DNA of 33,217 bases from the IMG/VR virus record IMGVR_UViG_3300027822_000028, positions 1 through 33,217 of that record; one strand, 5' to 3'. The position numbers and the translations under genes were made by a program. The DNA is from a virus. The notes under the pieces are model-generated. The model had not been told where the DNA came from. It saw nothing but the letters and a program-made list of their open reading frames with translations, and made no database searches. The stretch's first letter is position 1. The number at the start of each line of letters is the position of its first letter. This document shows, piece after piece, positions 5,807 to 14,565 of the stretch.

Positions 5807-7782
5807 TGGCAGCTTCATTTCTTGGAAAACTACTTGTTAAAATTGAAGGCGACAACTCAAGTCTTGATAAGTCTGTAAAGAAATCTGAAGGATCAGTCAA
5901 GAAGTTTTCTAAATTTGCTGTTGCAGGGTATGCGGCTGTTGGGGTTGCGATTATTGCGATGGGTAAAAAAGCGGTCAGAGCTTTCAAAATCCAGGAACAG
6001 GCAGAGGCAAAATTAAACGCGACAATTAAATCAACCGGTTCAGCAGCAGGATTGACATCAAAAGAATTAACTAATATGGCTTCAGCTCTACAAAAAGTTA
6101 CTAAATATGGAGACGAGGAAATAATTGGTGCAGAGAGTTTATTACTTACTTTTAAATCAATCGGAAAAGATGTATTTCCACAAGCTTTAGAAAGTATTCT
6201 TGATGTTTCCGAAGCAATGGGTCAGGGATTAAAAGAGTCAACTGTCCAATTAGGTAAAGCACTTAATGATCCAATTCAGGGGCTTACAGCTTTAAGGCGC
6301 GTGGGTATTCAGTTTACCGATTCGCAGGAAGAGACTATCAAATCAATGGTAGGAATGAACGACATTGCAGGCGCTCAAAATATAATCCTTGAAGAAATGC
6401 AAAGTCAGTTTGGAGGTGTTGCAAGAGCTGCAGCCGATACAGCAACCGGATCAATTGATCAGTTAGAAAATTCTATAGGTGACTTGAACGAACAAATAGG
6501 TCGGTCAATTGCTGAAGGATTACAGCCTATGGCTAAAGCAACTACTTCTTTAGTCAGTGGTCTTGTTGATTGGATAAATAAGAATCGAGAAGTAAACGAC
6601 TTTTTAAAAGAAATGAGTGAAAACGGATCGGGTGCTAATGCATCAATGGAAACACTCACTGCAACATTAAAAAGATTGCAAAAAGAACAGGCTGACCAAA
6701 TGGGGCTGAATGATGATCTTGCAAAGCAAATAATACTAACTCAAGGATTGATCGATAAAAAACAAATGCTTGAGGCGATGGAAAAAAGATATGCAGGATT
6801 AAAAGGGGAAGAGAAAAAACAAGCTGCAATTGATATACAAAATAAGCAAGCCGAAATTGAAGCAACAAAAGAATTAACAAAACTGAAATTTGACGCCTTA
6901 ACTTCCGATCAGCAAGAAATACAATTGCTGCAAGAGAAGATAGATAAATATGCAGCTCTAAGGACAGGGGGCGCAGATGTTCAAGCTCTACTTAACGAAC
7001 TAATCAGACAACGTAACGCTTTACAAAGTAAGGGCAATAAGGATTTAGAAGAGCAGGAAGAAATAGTAACAAGACTTGCATCGGCTCATAATCTTATGGG
7101 CGTCGAGGCTATTGAGTCAACTAATAATATAAATGATGGGTTAAAAGAGCAGATAGACATTTTAGGAGAATTAAAGGATAATTGGCAATCGTTCGGATCG
7201 GGAACTATTAGTTTAATAAATGCTATAGATGATTTACAGTCAGCAAGTGCTGACGCTGAACTGCAACGAATGGAAGATGCCGGAGCAAGCCAAGAAGAGC
7301 TTGACGCAAAAAAAAGACAGATCGCACATGATGAAGCTATACGTAAAAAAAACTTAGGAATATTAAACACTGGAATTGATACAGCTTCAGCTATTATTGG
7401 TTTTCTTGCAAATCCTGGAGGGTTTGCAGGTATAGCATTATCAGCTCTGGCAGGAGTAACTGGTGCAGTCCAACTTGCTGCAATAAACGCAATGCCAATT
7501 CCAGCTCTTGCAGAGGGTGGAGTCTTAGCTCCTGCAACGGGTGGAGTCCCGGCGGTTATGGCAGAGGCCGGAGTCCCGGAAATGGCAATGCCGTTAAACA
7601 GTACGGCCACAGATCCATTTGCTGATAAAATAGCTTCCAGGATAAATTCTTCAACGACTAATAATACTCAGAATTTTAACTCTATGTTCAGCCTAAATGA
7701 CGAAAATAAAATGCGTGAAGCAGCAAGACGGTTATTTCCATTTATGCAAGATGAAGAATTGAGACGAGGGATAACTGTATGA
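5806..7782 (+). CDS. Tape measure protein
   Basis: At 658 residues this is the second longest structural ORF in the window, placed right after the chaperone. It contains a hydrophobic segment at about residues 37-54 (FAVAGYAAVGVAIIAMG) and the typical tape-measure motif DTATGSIDQLENSIGDLNEQ near residue 210. Long helical stretches follow at about 280-420. A second hydrophobic, glycine- and alanine-rich region lies at 520-590, and the end is polar. Tape measure length sets tail length; at roughly 0.15 nm per residue this would predict a tail near 100 nm, an inference. No peptidase or lysozyme domain is evident. Confidence 0.92.
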   Translation: MAASFLGKLLVKIEGDNSSLDKSVKKSEGSVKKFSKFAVAGYAAVGVAIIAMGKKAVRAFKIQEQAEAKLNATIKSTGSAAGLTSKELTNMASALQKVTKYGDEEIIGAESLLLTFKSIGKDVFPQALESILDVSEAMGQGLKESTVQLGKALNDPIQGLTALRRVGIQFTDSQEETIKSMVGMNDIAGAQNIILEEMQSQFGGVARAAADTATGSIDQLENSIGDLNEQIGRSIAEGLQPMAKATTSLVSGLVDWINKNREVNDFLKEMSENGSGANASMETLTATLKRLQKEQADQMGLNDDLAKQIILTQGLIDKKQMLEAMEKRYAGLKGEEKKQAAIDIQNKQAEIEATKELTKLKFDALTSDQQEIQLLQEKIDKYAALRTGGADVQALLNELIRQRNALQSKGNKDLEEQEEIVTRLASAHNLMGVEAIESTNNINDGLKEQIDILGELKDNWQSFGSGTISLINAIDDLQSASADAELQRMEDAGASQEELDAKKRQIAHDEAIRKKNLGILNTGIDTASAIIGFLANPGGFAGIALSALAGVTGAVQLAAINAMPIPALAEGGVLAPATGGVPAVMAEAGVPEMAMPLNSTATDPFADKIASRINSSTTNNTQNFNSMFSLNDENKMREAARRLFPFMQDEELRRGITV

Positions 7783-8159
7783 GCCAAATATTACAATTAG
7801 GATTAATAGGATCAGAAACAACATTACCAACTGAAAGCCGGAGTTTTACATCTTTCGATAATGCATTAATTTCTACAGAAGGCCGATCAGCAGACGGGAC
7901 TTTACATGTAGATTTTACAAGTAACAAAGAAGCTTTTACAATTGTTTATGGAGTAGTGACTGAAGCTAATAAAACGATATTTACTAATATTTATAAATTA
8001 CAAATTACAAATGCAAGTTTTCTAAGTTTTAAATATACAACACAATCCGGGGCGACTGTAACAAGGACGGTTAAAATGTCGGCTCCATCTTTCGGGGCAG
8101 TTGTTGTTAAAGATATTTATTATCATAATGGGGTAACTATAAATTTGGAGCAAGTATAA
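7779..8159 (+). CDS. Small tail-tip protein, distal-tail-like
   Basis: The 126-residue beta-rich protein follows the tape measure with an ATGA overlap and abuts the next gene. Its content (SFTSFDNALISTEG, DGTLHVDFTSNKEAFTIVYG, FLSFKYTTQSGATVTRTVKM) suggests a small beta-sandwich. In long-tailed phages this position is normally held by a distal tail protein or a minor tail protein that links tube and hub. I do not recognise a specific family, so the name comes from position. Confidence 0.55.
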   Translation: MSQILQLGLIGSETTLPTESRSFTSFDNALISTEGRSADGTLHVDFTSNKEAFTIVYGVVTEANKTIFTNIYKLQITNASFLSFKYTTQSGATVTRTVKMSAPSFGAVVVKDIYYHNGVTINLEQV

Positions 8160-10217
8160 ATGATTAGTACCACCCCCGCCTTCGACACAGCAATAAGCGC
8201 GGACGCAAGAAAAATAACAGCAAGGATAACTATAAATTATACAGACGCTTTTTTAGATACTACAATTACAGCTGATTCAATAGGAACTAATTTTCTTACA
8301 GAAGATGGAACAGCCGTAATTATTACTGAAGATGATCAGGCGCTTAAAACAGAAGGTAATAACAGGGTATCTCAAACGGATCAGGTTGTAAACGGTCGAA
8401 CAGAGACAACACAAAAATGGTTCAGTTTTGAGACAACAGATGGCAGTACCCCGATAAATAAATTAGATGGTACATGGCATTTTATGCCGGATAATGAAGC
8501 AGCAACTTTCAACGAGGTCGGTTTTTGGGGTGACGTTGCCGGAGACTCAGCCGGGAATCTTCCAGAAAGCGAAGTACCTCCCGGAGTAGTTACTACTTTT
8601 TCAGCCAGGAGGGTTACAAGTTTTCAAATCACGGGTGACGATGTCCGGCTTGAATATCCTGTAGATTTCACAGTAGAATTTTATGCCTCCGGTGTACTAC
8701 AGGGGACTGAAACAATAACAACAAATACACTTATAACTTATGCACAAGATATTACACCACTTGCAGACATAACAAGTATGGTTGTAAATATTACTAAATG
8801 GTCACATGCTTATAGAGTACCGAAAATAATAGAAGCCGTTACAAGTGTTTTTGAGACATACTCAGCAGATATAATTGATAATTTCACAGTAGTAGAACAG
8901 CGAGAAATAAGTAATAGTAATTCAGTGCCGACTGGGAATATTGCAAGTAATGAAGCCGACTTGTCACTTATGAATACGGCAAGAAGATTTGATGCTAATA
9001 ATACAGCGTCACCTTTATATGGAATTGTAAAACCAAATAATAAAATTGATATTGAAATTGGTGTTTTAACTTCTTCAGGTAATTTTGAATATGTTCCTGT
9101 TTTTACCGGATGGACAAGTGGATGGAATGTTCCGGAAAATGGAATTATCGCATCAGTCAGAGGCAGAGATTATTTGGAAGTATTACGCAAATCAAAAATT
9201 ACAAGTACAGTTGTTACGGCAGATGATACTTTTCTTGATTGGTTTACAACTGTATTCGAAGATGCAGGACTTGCAAGTACTCAATATAATATAGACCCTA
9301 TTTTAGACGGTTCTATTTATGTTGTGCCATTTGGATGGTTTAATAATATATCACACAGAGACGCTTTAAAAATCTTATCAGAGAGTTGCAGTGCCTCTGT
9401 TCATGTAGACCGAGCCGGAATTATACAGGTCAAGTCTGTTGATTATTTTGAAGTTAATGATCTAACAAGCCTCTTAACTTATGATCGATCTGAATATATG
9501 GACAAATCAAATCAGCCGATTTATGAGAATATTGTTAATAAGATAAATGTTACAACGCAGCCTATTGAGAAAACAACAAGCGTAACTGTTTATCAGACTC
9601 CGACAAGTGATAAAGAAACAGCACCGGCAAATAGTGTTGAAAATTATACTATAACTTACAGGACAAAGCCTGTATCAGATGGTGTGCCGACTGTTGACCC
9701 TGTAGTATCCGGTGTTACTGTAACAGACTCAGACCTATATGCTTGGGGTGGTACGGTTGAGATTACAAATACAAATAGCAGTGCAACAGATTTCCAAATA
9801 AAAATTGTCGGTTCAACTTATGCGGTTGCAGGTCAGAAAACAGTAACGGCATTTGATCAGGATTCTATTGATAATAACGGAGAATTCAGTTTTAATTTTA
9901 AAGAAAATGATTTTCTCCAGGATAAAAACCTTGCCGGTAAAATTGCTAATACACTGTTAAAATCTTTTAAAGATCCACAAAGAGATTTAACAATCACATT
10001 TTCACCCGGGGGAAATCCGGCTCTTGAAAATGACGATCGGATTAGTGTAATTGATTTATACACAACAAAAGAGTATAATTTAATTAGTCAGCAGATAAAT
10101 TATGATGGCGGTTTGAATATGATTCAGAAAGGCAGGGTCACACAGACAACTGTATTATTGACTGAGACCGGAGCTAATTTAATTACTGAAGATGATTTAT
10201 TTATAGTATTGGAATAG
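8160..10217 (+). CDS. Tail hub / tail-associated protein (Tal-like)
   Basis: The 685-residue protein starts one base after the previous stop. It is beta-rich with a central region (VFTGWTSGWNVPENGIIASVRGRDYLEVLRKSKI, about residues 305-345, and HRDALKILSESCSASVHVDR near 400) that resembles the hub fold of gp27/Tal-type tail-tip proteins. It comes third after the chaperone, the usual place for the hub. The motif LTEDG..IITEDD near residue 50-60 recurs in the last 20 residues as LTETGANLITEDD, and a 15-bp DNA match underlies both. I see no lysozyme or peptidase domain at the C-terminus. Confidence 0.7.
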   Translation: MISTTPAFDTAISADARKITARITINYTDAFLDTTITADSIGTNFLTEDGTAVIITEDDQALKTEGNNRVSQTDQVVNGRTETTQKWFSFETTDGSTPINKLDGTWHFMPDNEAATFNEVGFWGDVAGDSAGNLPESEVPPGVVTTFSARRVTSFQITGDDVRLEYPVDFTVEFYASGVLQGTETITTNTLITYAQDITPLADITSMVVNITKWSHAYRVPKIIEAVTSVFETYSADIIDNFTVVEQREISNSNSVPTGNIASNEADLSLMNTARRFDANNTASPLYGIVKPNNKIDIEIGVLTSSGNFEYVPVFTGWTSGWNVPENGIIASVRGRDYLEVLRKSKITSTVVTADDTFLDWFTTVFEDAGLASTQYNIDPILDGSIYVVPFGWFNNISHRDALKILSESCSASVHVDRAGIIQVKSVDYFEVNDLTSLLTYDRSEYMDKSNQPIYENIVNKINVTTQPIEKTTSVTVYQTPTSDKETAPANSVENYTITYRTKPVSDGVPTVDPVVSGVTVTDSDLYAWGGTVEITNTNSSATDFQIKIVGSTYAVAGQKTVTAFDQDSIDNNGEFSFNFKENDFLQDKNLAGKIANTLLKSFKDPQRDLTITFSPGGNPALENDDRISVIDLYTTKEYNLISQQINYDGGLNMIQKGRVTQTTVLLTETGANLITEDDLFIVLE

Positions 10218-10237
10218 TTTTATACAGGAGGATAATT

Positions 10238-10690
10238 ATGGCAACAGGTCAAAAAATATCAGCGCAGACGGTAGCAACTACTTGGAGCGGAAGTGACATG
10301 GCAACAATTGTACAATCAGGCGTAAATAAAAGCATTACACATGATGTATTTATGGATGATACACAAATTTGTAAAGCATGGGTTAATTTTAACGGGACAG
10401 GTACGGTTGCTATCCGTGACGATTATAATGTAAGCAGTATTACTGATAATGGGACAGGTGATTATACTGTTAATTTCACTAATGCAATGAGTGATGCGAA
10501 TTATAGTATGACAGGTTCTGTTAAAGAAGAATCTAATGCTGCAAGAGGTTCTTCTGGTGTAGGAATTAAAACTGGAACAACTCCCTTAACAACAAGTATA
10601 AATATATCTGTTAGAAAAGGAGCAGGGGCATCAACATCAGGAGATCAATGGGACTCAGATTATGTAATGATGCAAATATTCGGATCTTAA
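10238..10690 (+). CDS. Tail fibre-type protein
   Basis: The 150-residue protein contains CKAWVNFNGTGTVAIRDDYN, then VSSITDNGTGDYTVNFTNAM and SDANYSMTG. This is a domain that recurs in many phage tail fibres and side-tail proteins and probably forms a trimeric beta structure. The start has a strong site, AGGAGG. It follows the hub and precedes two more small fibre-related genes. It likely contributes to the receptor-contacting tip; the receptor cannot be deduced. Confidence 0.7.
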   Translation: MATGQKISAQTVATTWSGSDMATIVQSGVNKSITHDVFMDDTQICKAWVNFNGTGTVAIRDDYNVSSITDNGTGDYTVNFTNAMSDANYSMTGSVKEESNAARGSSGVGIKTGTTPLTTSINISVRKGAGASTSGDQWDSDYVMMQIFGS

Positions 10691-10703
10691 AAGGAGATAA
10701 AAA

Positions 10704-11087
10704 ATGAAGAAAATAATTTACAGACAAGGCGAAGGAATTGCGGTTATCACACCGACTCACTCAATAGATGAAGCAATGAAAGACATCCCAAAAGGTGTAG
10801 AATACAAAATCATTGATGAGTCAGAACTTCCTAAAGATCGAACTTTCCGTAATGCCTGGAACTTTGATCTGAAAGAAGATCTTGAAAAGTCTAAAGAAAT
10901 ATGGAAAGATAAATTGCGTGTTGATAGGAAGCCTTTACTTGCACAATTAGATATTGACGCAATGAGAGCAACCGAAGAGAAAAAATCTCTTACTAATATT
11001 ATAAAAGAAAAAGATAGGCTTAGAGATATAACTTTACTTGTGGATAATTGTAAAACTATCTCAGCAATTAAAGAGGTAACAGTATGA
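10704..11087 (+). CDS. Fibre-associated hypothetical protein
   Basis: This 127-residue protein begins MKKIIYRQGEGIAVITPTHS and has KDIPKGVEYKIIDESELPKD, then TFRNAWNFDLKEDLEKSKEI. Proteins with the pattern 'GVPYKIV...DRTFR.AW' are common next to tail fibre genes in phages and are sometimes annotated as fibre or fibre-assembly related. The C-terminal half is helical and charged. AAGGAG precedes the ATG, and the stop overlaps the next start. Its function is not established by sequence. Confidence 0.6.
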   Translation: MKKIIYRQGEGIAVITPTHSIDEAMKDIPKGVEYKIIDESELPKDRTFRNAWNFDLKEDLEKSKEIWKDKLRVDRKPLLAQLDIDAMRATEEKKSLTNIIKEKDRLRDITLLVDNCKTISAIKEVTV

Positions 11088-11521
11088 GCAGTTTAACAAC
11101 AGCGCCTAAAACAAATTGGGATTCAGACGATGGTGTCACTTTCACTGACATGAATGAAATTGGAGTGAATTTAAATAGTCTTGATAATGGGAAAGCAGAA
11201 TTAGATGGTAATGTTACTTTTGGTGATACTACGATAGGGGGAACTTTAGGAGTTACGGGTGATACTACTATAGGGGGTGAAATTAATCCGACAACATCAC
11301 CGACTTCCGGGAGTCATACAATAAGTGCAATAAGTAGTTGGACGCCATCCCGTGGTATTTATATGGTATCAGGCAATAGTGATATCTCTATCCAAATTAA
11401 TGTCAGTGGGTGGAAAACTATTAATGTAGGGAAAGGTGGAACATTTTTTACTGATGGATCTAATGTTAAGATTTATAATGCTCTGAGTGGTGCTAATACT
11501 GTATACTATTTAAAATTCTAA
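11084..11521 (+). CDS. Small tail fibre protein with glycine-rich repeat
   Basis: The protein has 145 residues. The N-terminal part (PKTNWDSDDGVTFTDMNEIG then VNLNSLDNGKAELDG) is a short attachment-like segment. Residues 45-62 carry two near-identical units, GDTTIGGTLGV and GDTTIGGEI, typical of triple-stranded fibre shafts. The rest is a beta-rich head ending GANTVYYLKF. It is the last gene of the rightward tail block. A strong hairpin follows just downstream. Confidence 0.65.
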   Translation: MSSLTTAPKTNWDSDDGVTFTDMNEIGVNLNSLDNGKAELDGNVTFGDTTIGGTLGVTGDTTIGGEINPTTSPTSGSHTISAISSWTPSRGIYMVSGNSDISIQINVSGWKTINVGKGGTFFTDGSNVKIYNALSGANTVYYLKF

Positions 11522-11546
11522 TAAAAGGGGAGGTTACGGCCTCCCC
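11521..11546 (-). terminator. Terminator of the leftward recombination operon
   Basis: CCTCCCC (11540-11546) and GGGGAGG (11527-11533) form a 7-bp stem with a 6-base loop. Read leftward, the stem is followed by TTTTAT, a normal intrinsic terminator for the minus-strand operon. Read rightward it lacks a T-run, so it may stop tail-operon transcripts less well. Confidence 0.7.
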
Positions 11547-11553
11547 AAGATAT

Positions 11554-11964
11554 CTAATTACTATCTATGCAATAATCAAACGTATTACTCTCTCCGTTGA
11601 TTATAATTTCAACTGTAAAATAATACATCATTACATCAGGATTCAAGGCGTTAAAATCTGTTATCATATTACGACCCTCACCGATACAAGATATTCTGTC
11701 AGAGCTAACCGTAAAATCGGGTGTATTCCAAAATCTAAACCAGTCCTCAGATTCATGTACGATAATTTCAAAAGTTACACCTTCTTTGATTTTCCATTTA
11801 TCCATATGACCCATCCCGTTATCAAGTACAACAAGACTATCGGGATTTAATTTTATCAGATTATCTGAATAGCTTATAACGTCCGGTTCAAATTCTAGTA
11901 TTTGCTGTTCAGCGCATGATGTAAGAACTAATGCTATGATTAGTATGTAAAGTATTTTTTTCAT
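11554..11964 (-). CDS. Predicted phage lipoprotein
   Basis: From the ATG preceded by GGAGGGGAA the protein has 136 residues. The N-terminus MKKILYILIIALVLTSC is a lipoprotein signal with lipobox LTSC and the lipid-bearing Cys at 17. The mature part is polar and beta-rich (WKIKEGVTFEIIVHESEDWF, YYFTVEIIINGESNTFDYCI) with two more Cys residues. It is the last gene of the HTH-led operon and overlaps the preceding gene by four bases. Phage lipoproteins of this size can act in superinfection exclusion or lysis; here the place far from the lysis cassette points more to a cell-surface change during infection. That is inference only. Confidence 0.75.
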   Translation of the reverse strand: MKKILYILIIALVLTSCAEQQILEFEPDVISYSDNLIKLNPDSLVVLDNGMGHMDKWKIKEGVTFEIIVHESEDWFRFWNTPDFTVSSDRISCIGEGRNMITDFNALNPDVMMYYFTVEIIINGESNTFDYCIDSN

Positions 11965-12332
11965 GGGTTCCCCTCCGGTGGTATGTCGGCTGATTGACGA
12001 CCTGTGAACCATTCTTTATTTTCCCATACATTATAGGCTAAATAATGTTCATCTTTTTTGAAATCACCCTCAGTATGATAAGATTGTACTTTAACCCATT
12101 GGCCTGAATCTCTTTTCCACCACTTACTCATAATTTCCTTATGGCTCGGTGCTTTCGGTTTAGGTTTTCGGTAGTAATATTTATAGCCATCTTCAACGGC
12201 TTCCAATAAATTAAGAATCTTCCCAATTTTAAGGCATCCAACATTTGCCATATCTTCAAGCTGAAACTCATAAACCCCCGTTAAAATATCCGGTGGCAGG
12301 TTATCTATTTCTAATTCTTTCCAGTTGTTCAT
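11961..12332 (-). CDS. Hypothetical protein
   Basis: This 123-residue protein begins MNNWKELEIDNLPPDILTGV and contains several W and Y residues (YKYYYRKPKPKAPSHKEIMS, WWKRDSGQWVKVQSYHTEGD). The central YYRKPKPKAPSH stretch is of a kind seen in small phage proteins. No catalytic motif or membrane segment is visible. It overlaps the lipoprotein start (ATGA), so the two are probably translated together. Confidence 0.65.
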   Translation of the reverse strand: MNNWKELEIDNLPPDILTGVYEFQLEDMANVGCLKIGKILNLLEAVEDGYKYYYRKPKPKAPSHKEIMSKWWKRDSGQWVKVQSYHTEGDFKKDEHYLAYNVWENKEWFTGRQSADIPPEGNP

Positions 12333-12333
12333 C

Positions 12334-12444
12334 TTATAACCCCCTGATAATCAAACTGATATATATTGCAATTAACATTAGAGTCGTACCGGTTAATATT
12401 CCTATATGAAATTCAGGTTTGCTTAAAAAATCTTTCCAATTCAT
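12334..12444 (-). CDS. Tiny single-pass membrane protein
   Basis: The 36-residue ORF begins MNWKDFLSKPEFHIG and then has a hydrophobic helix of about 20 residues (ILTGTTLMLIAIYISLII) and ends RGL. AAGGAG lies about eight bases before the ATG. It stands one gene before the protein that precedes the lipoprotein, so the operon's end carries two envelope-directed products. Function is unknown. Confidence 0.6.
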   Translation of the reverse strand: MNWKDFLSKPEFHIGILTGTTLMLIAIYISLIIRGL

Positions 12445-12489
12445 TTCTATAACTCCTTGTTATTCTCCTCACAGTCTACAATCATAGAC

Positions 12490-12663
12490 CTAGGCTTGTA
12501 CTTCTGGCTCAAAAGGTAATTTCATGCGTGTAAACAGTTGATGAAGCGCTACACGGGACATATTGCCTACTGTACCATATCCTTTTTCTTTGGCTATTTT
12601 CTGTAAGTACGCTTTATGCTCTGCTGAAAATGCCGTGTAGGTTATTGTTTTATTCTCCTTCAT
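12490..12663 (-). CDS. Small ribbon-helix-helix-like protein
   Basis: The likely start is the ATG just after the upstream stop (TGATATG), giving 57 residues; an ATG at 12684 would add seven. The layout is a beta strand (KTITYTAFS), helix A (EHKAYLQKIAKEKGY) and helix B (NMSRVALHQLFTRM), consistent with an RHH DNA-binding protein. Neither start has a strong ribosome site, which suggests coupling to the ATPase gene. The fold is a pattern judgement. Confidence 0.5.
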   Translation of the reverse strand: MKENKTITYTAFSAEHKAYLQKIAKEKGYGTVGNMSRVALHQLFTRMKLPFEPEVQA

Positions 12664-12664
12664 A

Positions 12665-13735
12665 TCAGAATATATCCAACTCATCAGCCTGCGACTCAGG
12701 GGCTTCTTCCTTTTCCGGCTGATTATCTTCTATCAACTTAATTACCTGTAGAATATCTTTATAGCCTTTTGATTTGTTGTTAAAATCACCTGTTAAAGTC
12801 TTTAGATATTTAATAGCCCGTTTAGTTTTATCTATCAGATTAACGGTTTCTTTTCCGATAGTGACCTGTTTGTCGGGTATCGTTCCGGCTGTTAGATAAT
12901 CTTCAAGGGTTGTAAGTTCTTGGGGGCGTGTCTTAGGTGTTAATTTTTTAGCTGTTGGCTTGCTGTCACCTTTAGCCCAAAGAGATAATTTTTCTCCAAT
13001 ATCTTCAGTAAGCTGCACATTTCCATTACTAAATATTTTCTTGAACTGTTCAGGAAGCTTTGTCATTAAATCCTCGCCCTTGTTCCCTGTTTGGAATACC
13101 GCGTACCCATTAGACCCTGGAGGTAATAATGCAGAAAGAGTCATTTCAAAAACAAATTCTTTTCCAGCTTCCGGCATATATCCAAGATTTTCTATAGACA
13201 TTTTACCATTTGGTTTTTTAGTAGGGGCGTTTTTTTCTTTTGCTCTAAAACAGGTTATAATATTTGCGTCCATTCTAACCATGTGTCTTAATAGTTTTTT
13301 TCTTTGACCTGACACAAAAGCCCATGCCGGCATTGTGGTTTTTTCTGGGGTAGTATTCCATTTACTTGCAAGCTCTATTGATTTTTTATTTTGTGTTTCA
13401 AGATATCCAGAATCCCCAGTATGTTCATGACTGAAACTATCAACAATTATTACACTTGGTTTTAACTTTTCGACTTGCTCTAAAATATCAAGATAATCAA
13501 GAGAATTAAAAGGCGGTTCAAAAGCAATATATTTATAATTAAACATATCGGCATAATGGCGACCTCTTCCGTTTTCTGTATCTATAAATATTATATCTCC
13601 CGGGAAAACTCTTTGTATCCCGGTTGCGAGTCTTAAAGCTGTATAAGTTTTACCACAACCTGAAGCTCCCCATAATCCTATATTTAAGGGGATAGCTTTT
13701 CTTTCTGCTTGAATTAGTTCTATTTTTCTAGACAT
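12665..13735 (-). CDS. Sak4-like RecA-fold ATPase (recombination/annealing)
   Basis: The 356-residue protein has a Walker A, GASGCGKT (23-30), an acidic site after IIFIDTENGRGRHY, and a Walker B, SVIIVDS (94-100). This is the pattern of the phage AAA_24/Sak4 group of single-strand annealing or RecA-like ATPases. Its neighbour upstream is a PD-(D/E)XK exonuclease, the normal partner in a phage recombination pair. The last residues, SQADELDIF, form an acidic hydrophobic tail like the SSB C-terminus. The start has GGAGG seven bases upstream and overlaps the exonuclease end by 16 bases. The C-terminal third is low-complexity and charged. Confidence 0.85.
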   Translation of the reverse strand: MSRKIELIQAERKAIPLNIGLWGASGCGKTYTALRLATGIQRVFPGDIIFIDTENGRGRHYADMFNYKYIAFEPPFNSLDYLDILEQVEKLKPSVIIVDSFSHEHTGDSGYLETQNKKSIELASKWNTTPEKTTMPAWAFVSGQRKKLLRHMVRMDANIITCFRAKEKNAPTKKPNGKMSIENLGYMPEAGKEFVFEMTLSALLPPGSNGYAVFQTGNKGEDLMTKLPEQFKKIFSNGNVQLTEDIGEKLSLWAKGDSKPTAKKLTPKTRPQELTTLEDYLTAGTIPDKQVTIGKETVNLIDKTKRAIKYLKTLTGDFNNKSKGYKDILQVIKLIEDNQPEKEEAPESQADELDIF

Positions 13736-14565
13736 ATATTTTCCTCCCTACTAACACTCCATCCCGGCGCCGATACAGTCTGCCGTCCATAACCCGGGAA
13801 CACCCCGGATTCTAAGCATTCAGCCCATTTGTCTGCAGCTCTGTTCATTTTACTTTCCCCCAACCATGACATAGAACTATCAGTCTCAACAACTGAAACC
13901 ATGTACGGCGGTTCAGGTTCTACGAAAATAAACTCCCATGTAAACCGTCCAGCCATTTCCGGCCATGTTTTATTAGCACATTTAAGATACATAGCCTCCT
14001 GTATATCATAACCGAAATCAAGAATTTTCCTGTCCAGGTTTTCCGGGTTTGCACTCTGAGCGGTTTTCAAGTCTATAATCTTGCCTTCTTCCTGATTTAT
14101 CCAGTCAAACCTTGACTGACATTTAACCCCGTTATCCATTTCCCATTTGACTGATAGTTCTGATTCATGACTATAAAAAAAATCAGGCGCAAGTTCCTTT
14201 ATTTGTGGGGTTATCTTATCGACTGCTATATTTAAAGCGTCCATGTCTTTCTGCAAGATCGGTATACAACCGGCTTCATATGCTTCATCCCGTTCAGCCT
14301 TTGCGGCATTAGTCCGGAAACTGTCAGCGTTAATAGTGACTATTTCCTGACCTGAACCGAGTAATAGGCCGTGAATAATACTGCCTTTATCCATTGCTTT
14401 TGTCGGGGCTTTTTTCTCTCCACCTAAAAGTGGATGATAAAGCCAAGCATGATATGGGCTTTCGTGTATGAGAGTTTTCGCTGTACTGTAAGAGAATAGC
14501 GGTGTTTCGCTCCCGGCCTGTGAATGATAATCTGATTCTGAAAAATCTTTTAATATTTCTGACAT
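13720..14565 (-). CDS. PD-(D/E)XK exonuclease (RecB-like)
   Basis: The 281-residue protein shows the phage exonuclease pattern: DKGSIIHGLLLG (59-70) near the N-terminus, ESELSVKWE (134-142), QSRFDWINQEEGKIIDLKTA (150-169) with D154 and the D165-L-K167 catalytic motif, and YDIQEAMYL near 187, which carries the conserved Q. It probably resects double-stranded ends to give single strands for the Sak4-like ATPase. GGAGG stands eight bases before the ATG, directly after the preceding stop. Length and motif order fit the family commonly annotated as DUF3799/PDDEXK. Confidence 0.85.
   Translation of the reverse strand: MSEILKDFSESDYHSQAGSETPLFSYSTAKTLIHESPYHAWLYHPLLGGEKKAPTKAMDKGSIIHGLLLGSGQEIVTINADSFRTNAAKAERDEAYEAGCIPILQKDMDALNIAVDKITPQIKELAPDFFYSHESELSVKWEMDNGVKCQSRFDWINQEEGKIIDLKTAQSANPENLDRKILDFGYDIQEAMYLKCANKTWPEMAGRFTWEFIFVEPEPPYMVSVVETDSSMSWLGESKMNRAADKWAECLESGVFPGYGRQTVSAPGWSVSREENICLEK

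Noticed and set aside
7086-7610. Open frame of 174 codons on the minus strand inside the tape measure gene
   Set aside because: Composition mirrors the alanine-rich tape measure; no ribosome site, and the plus-strand protein is clearly real.
12474-12489. Hairpin GTCTA-n6-TAGAC between two small genes
   Set aside because: Only five pairs and no T-run; too weak to call a terminator.
12960-13307. Open frame of 115 codons on the plus strand within the ATPase gene
   Set aside because: Antisense to conserved RecA-fold motifs; no supporting signals.
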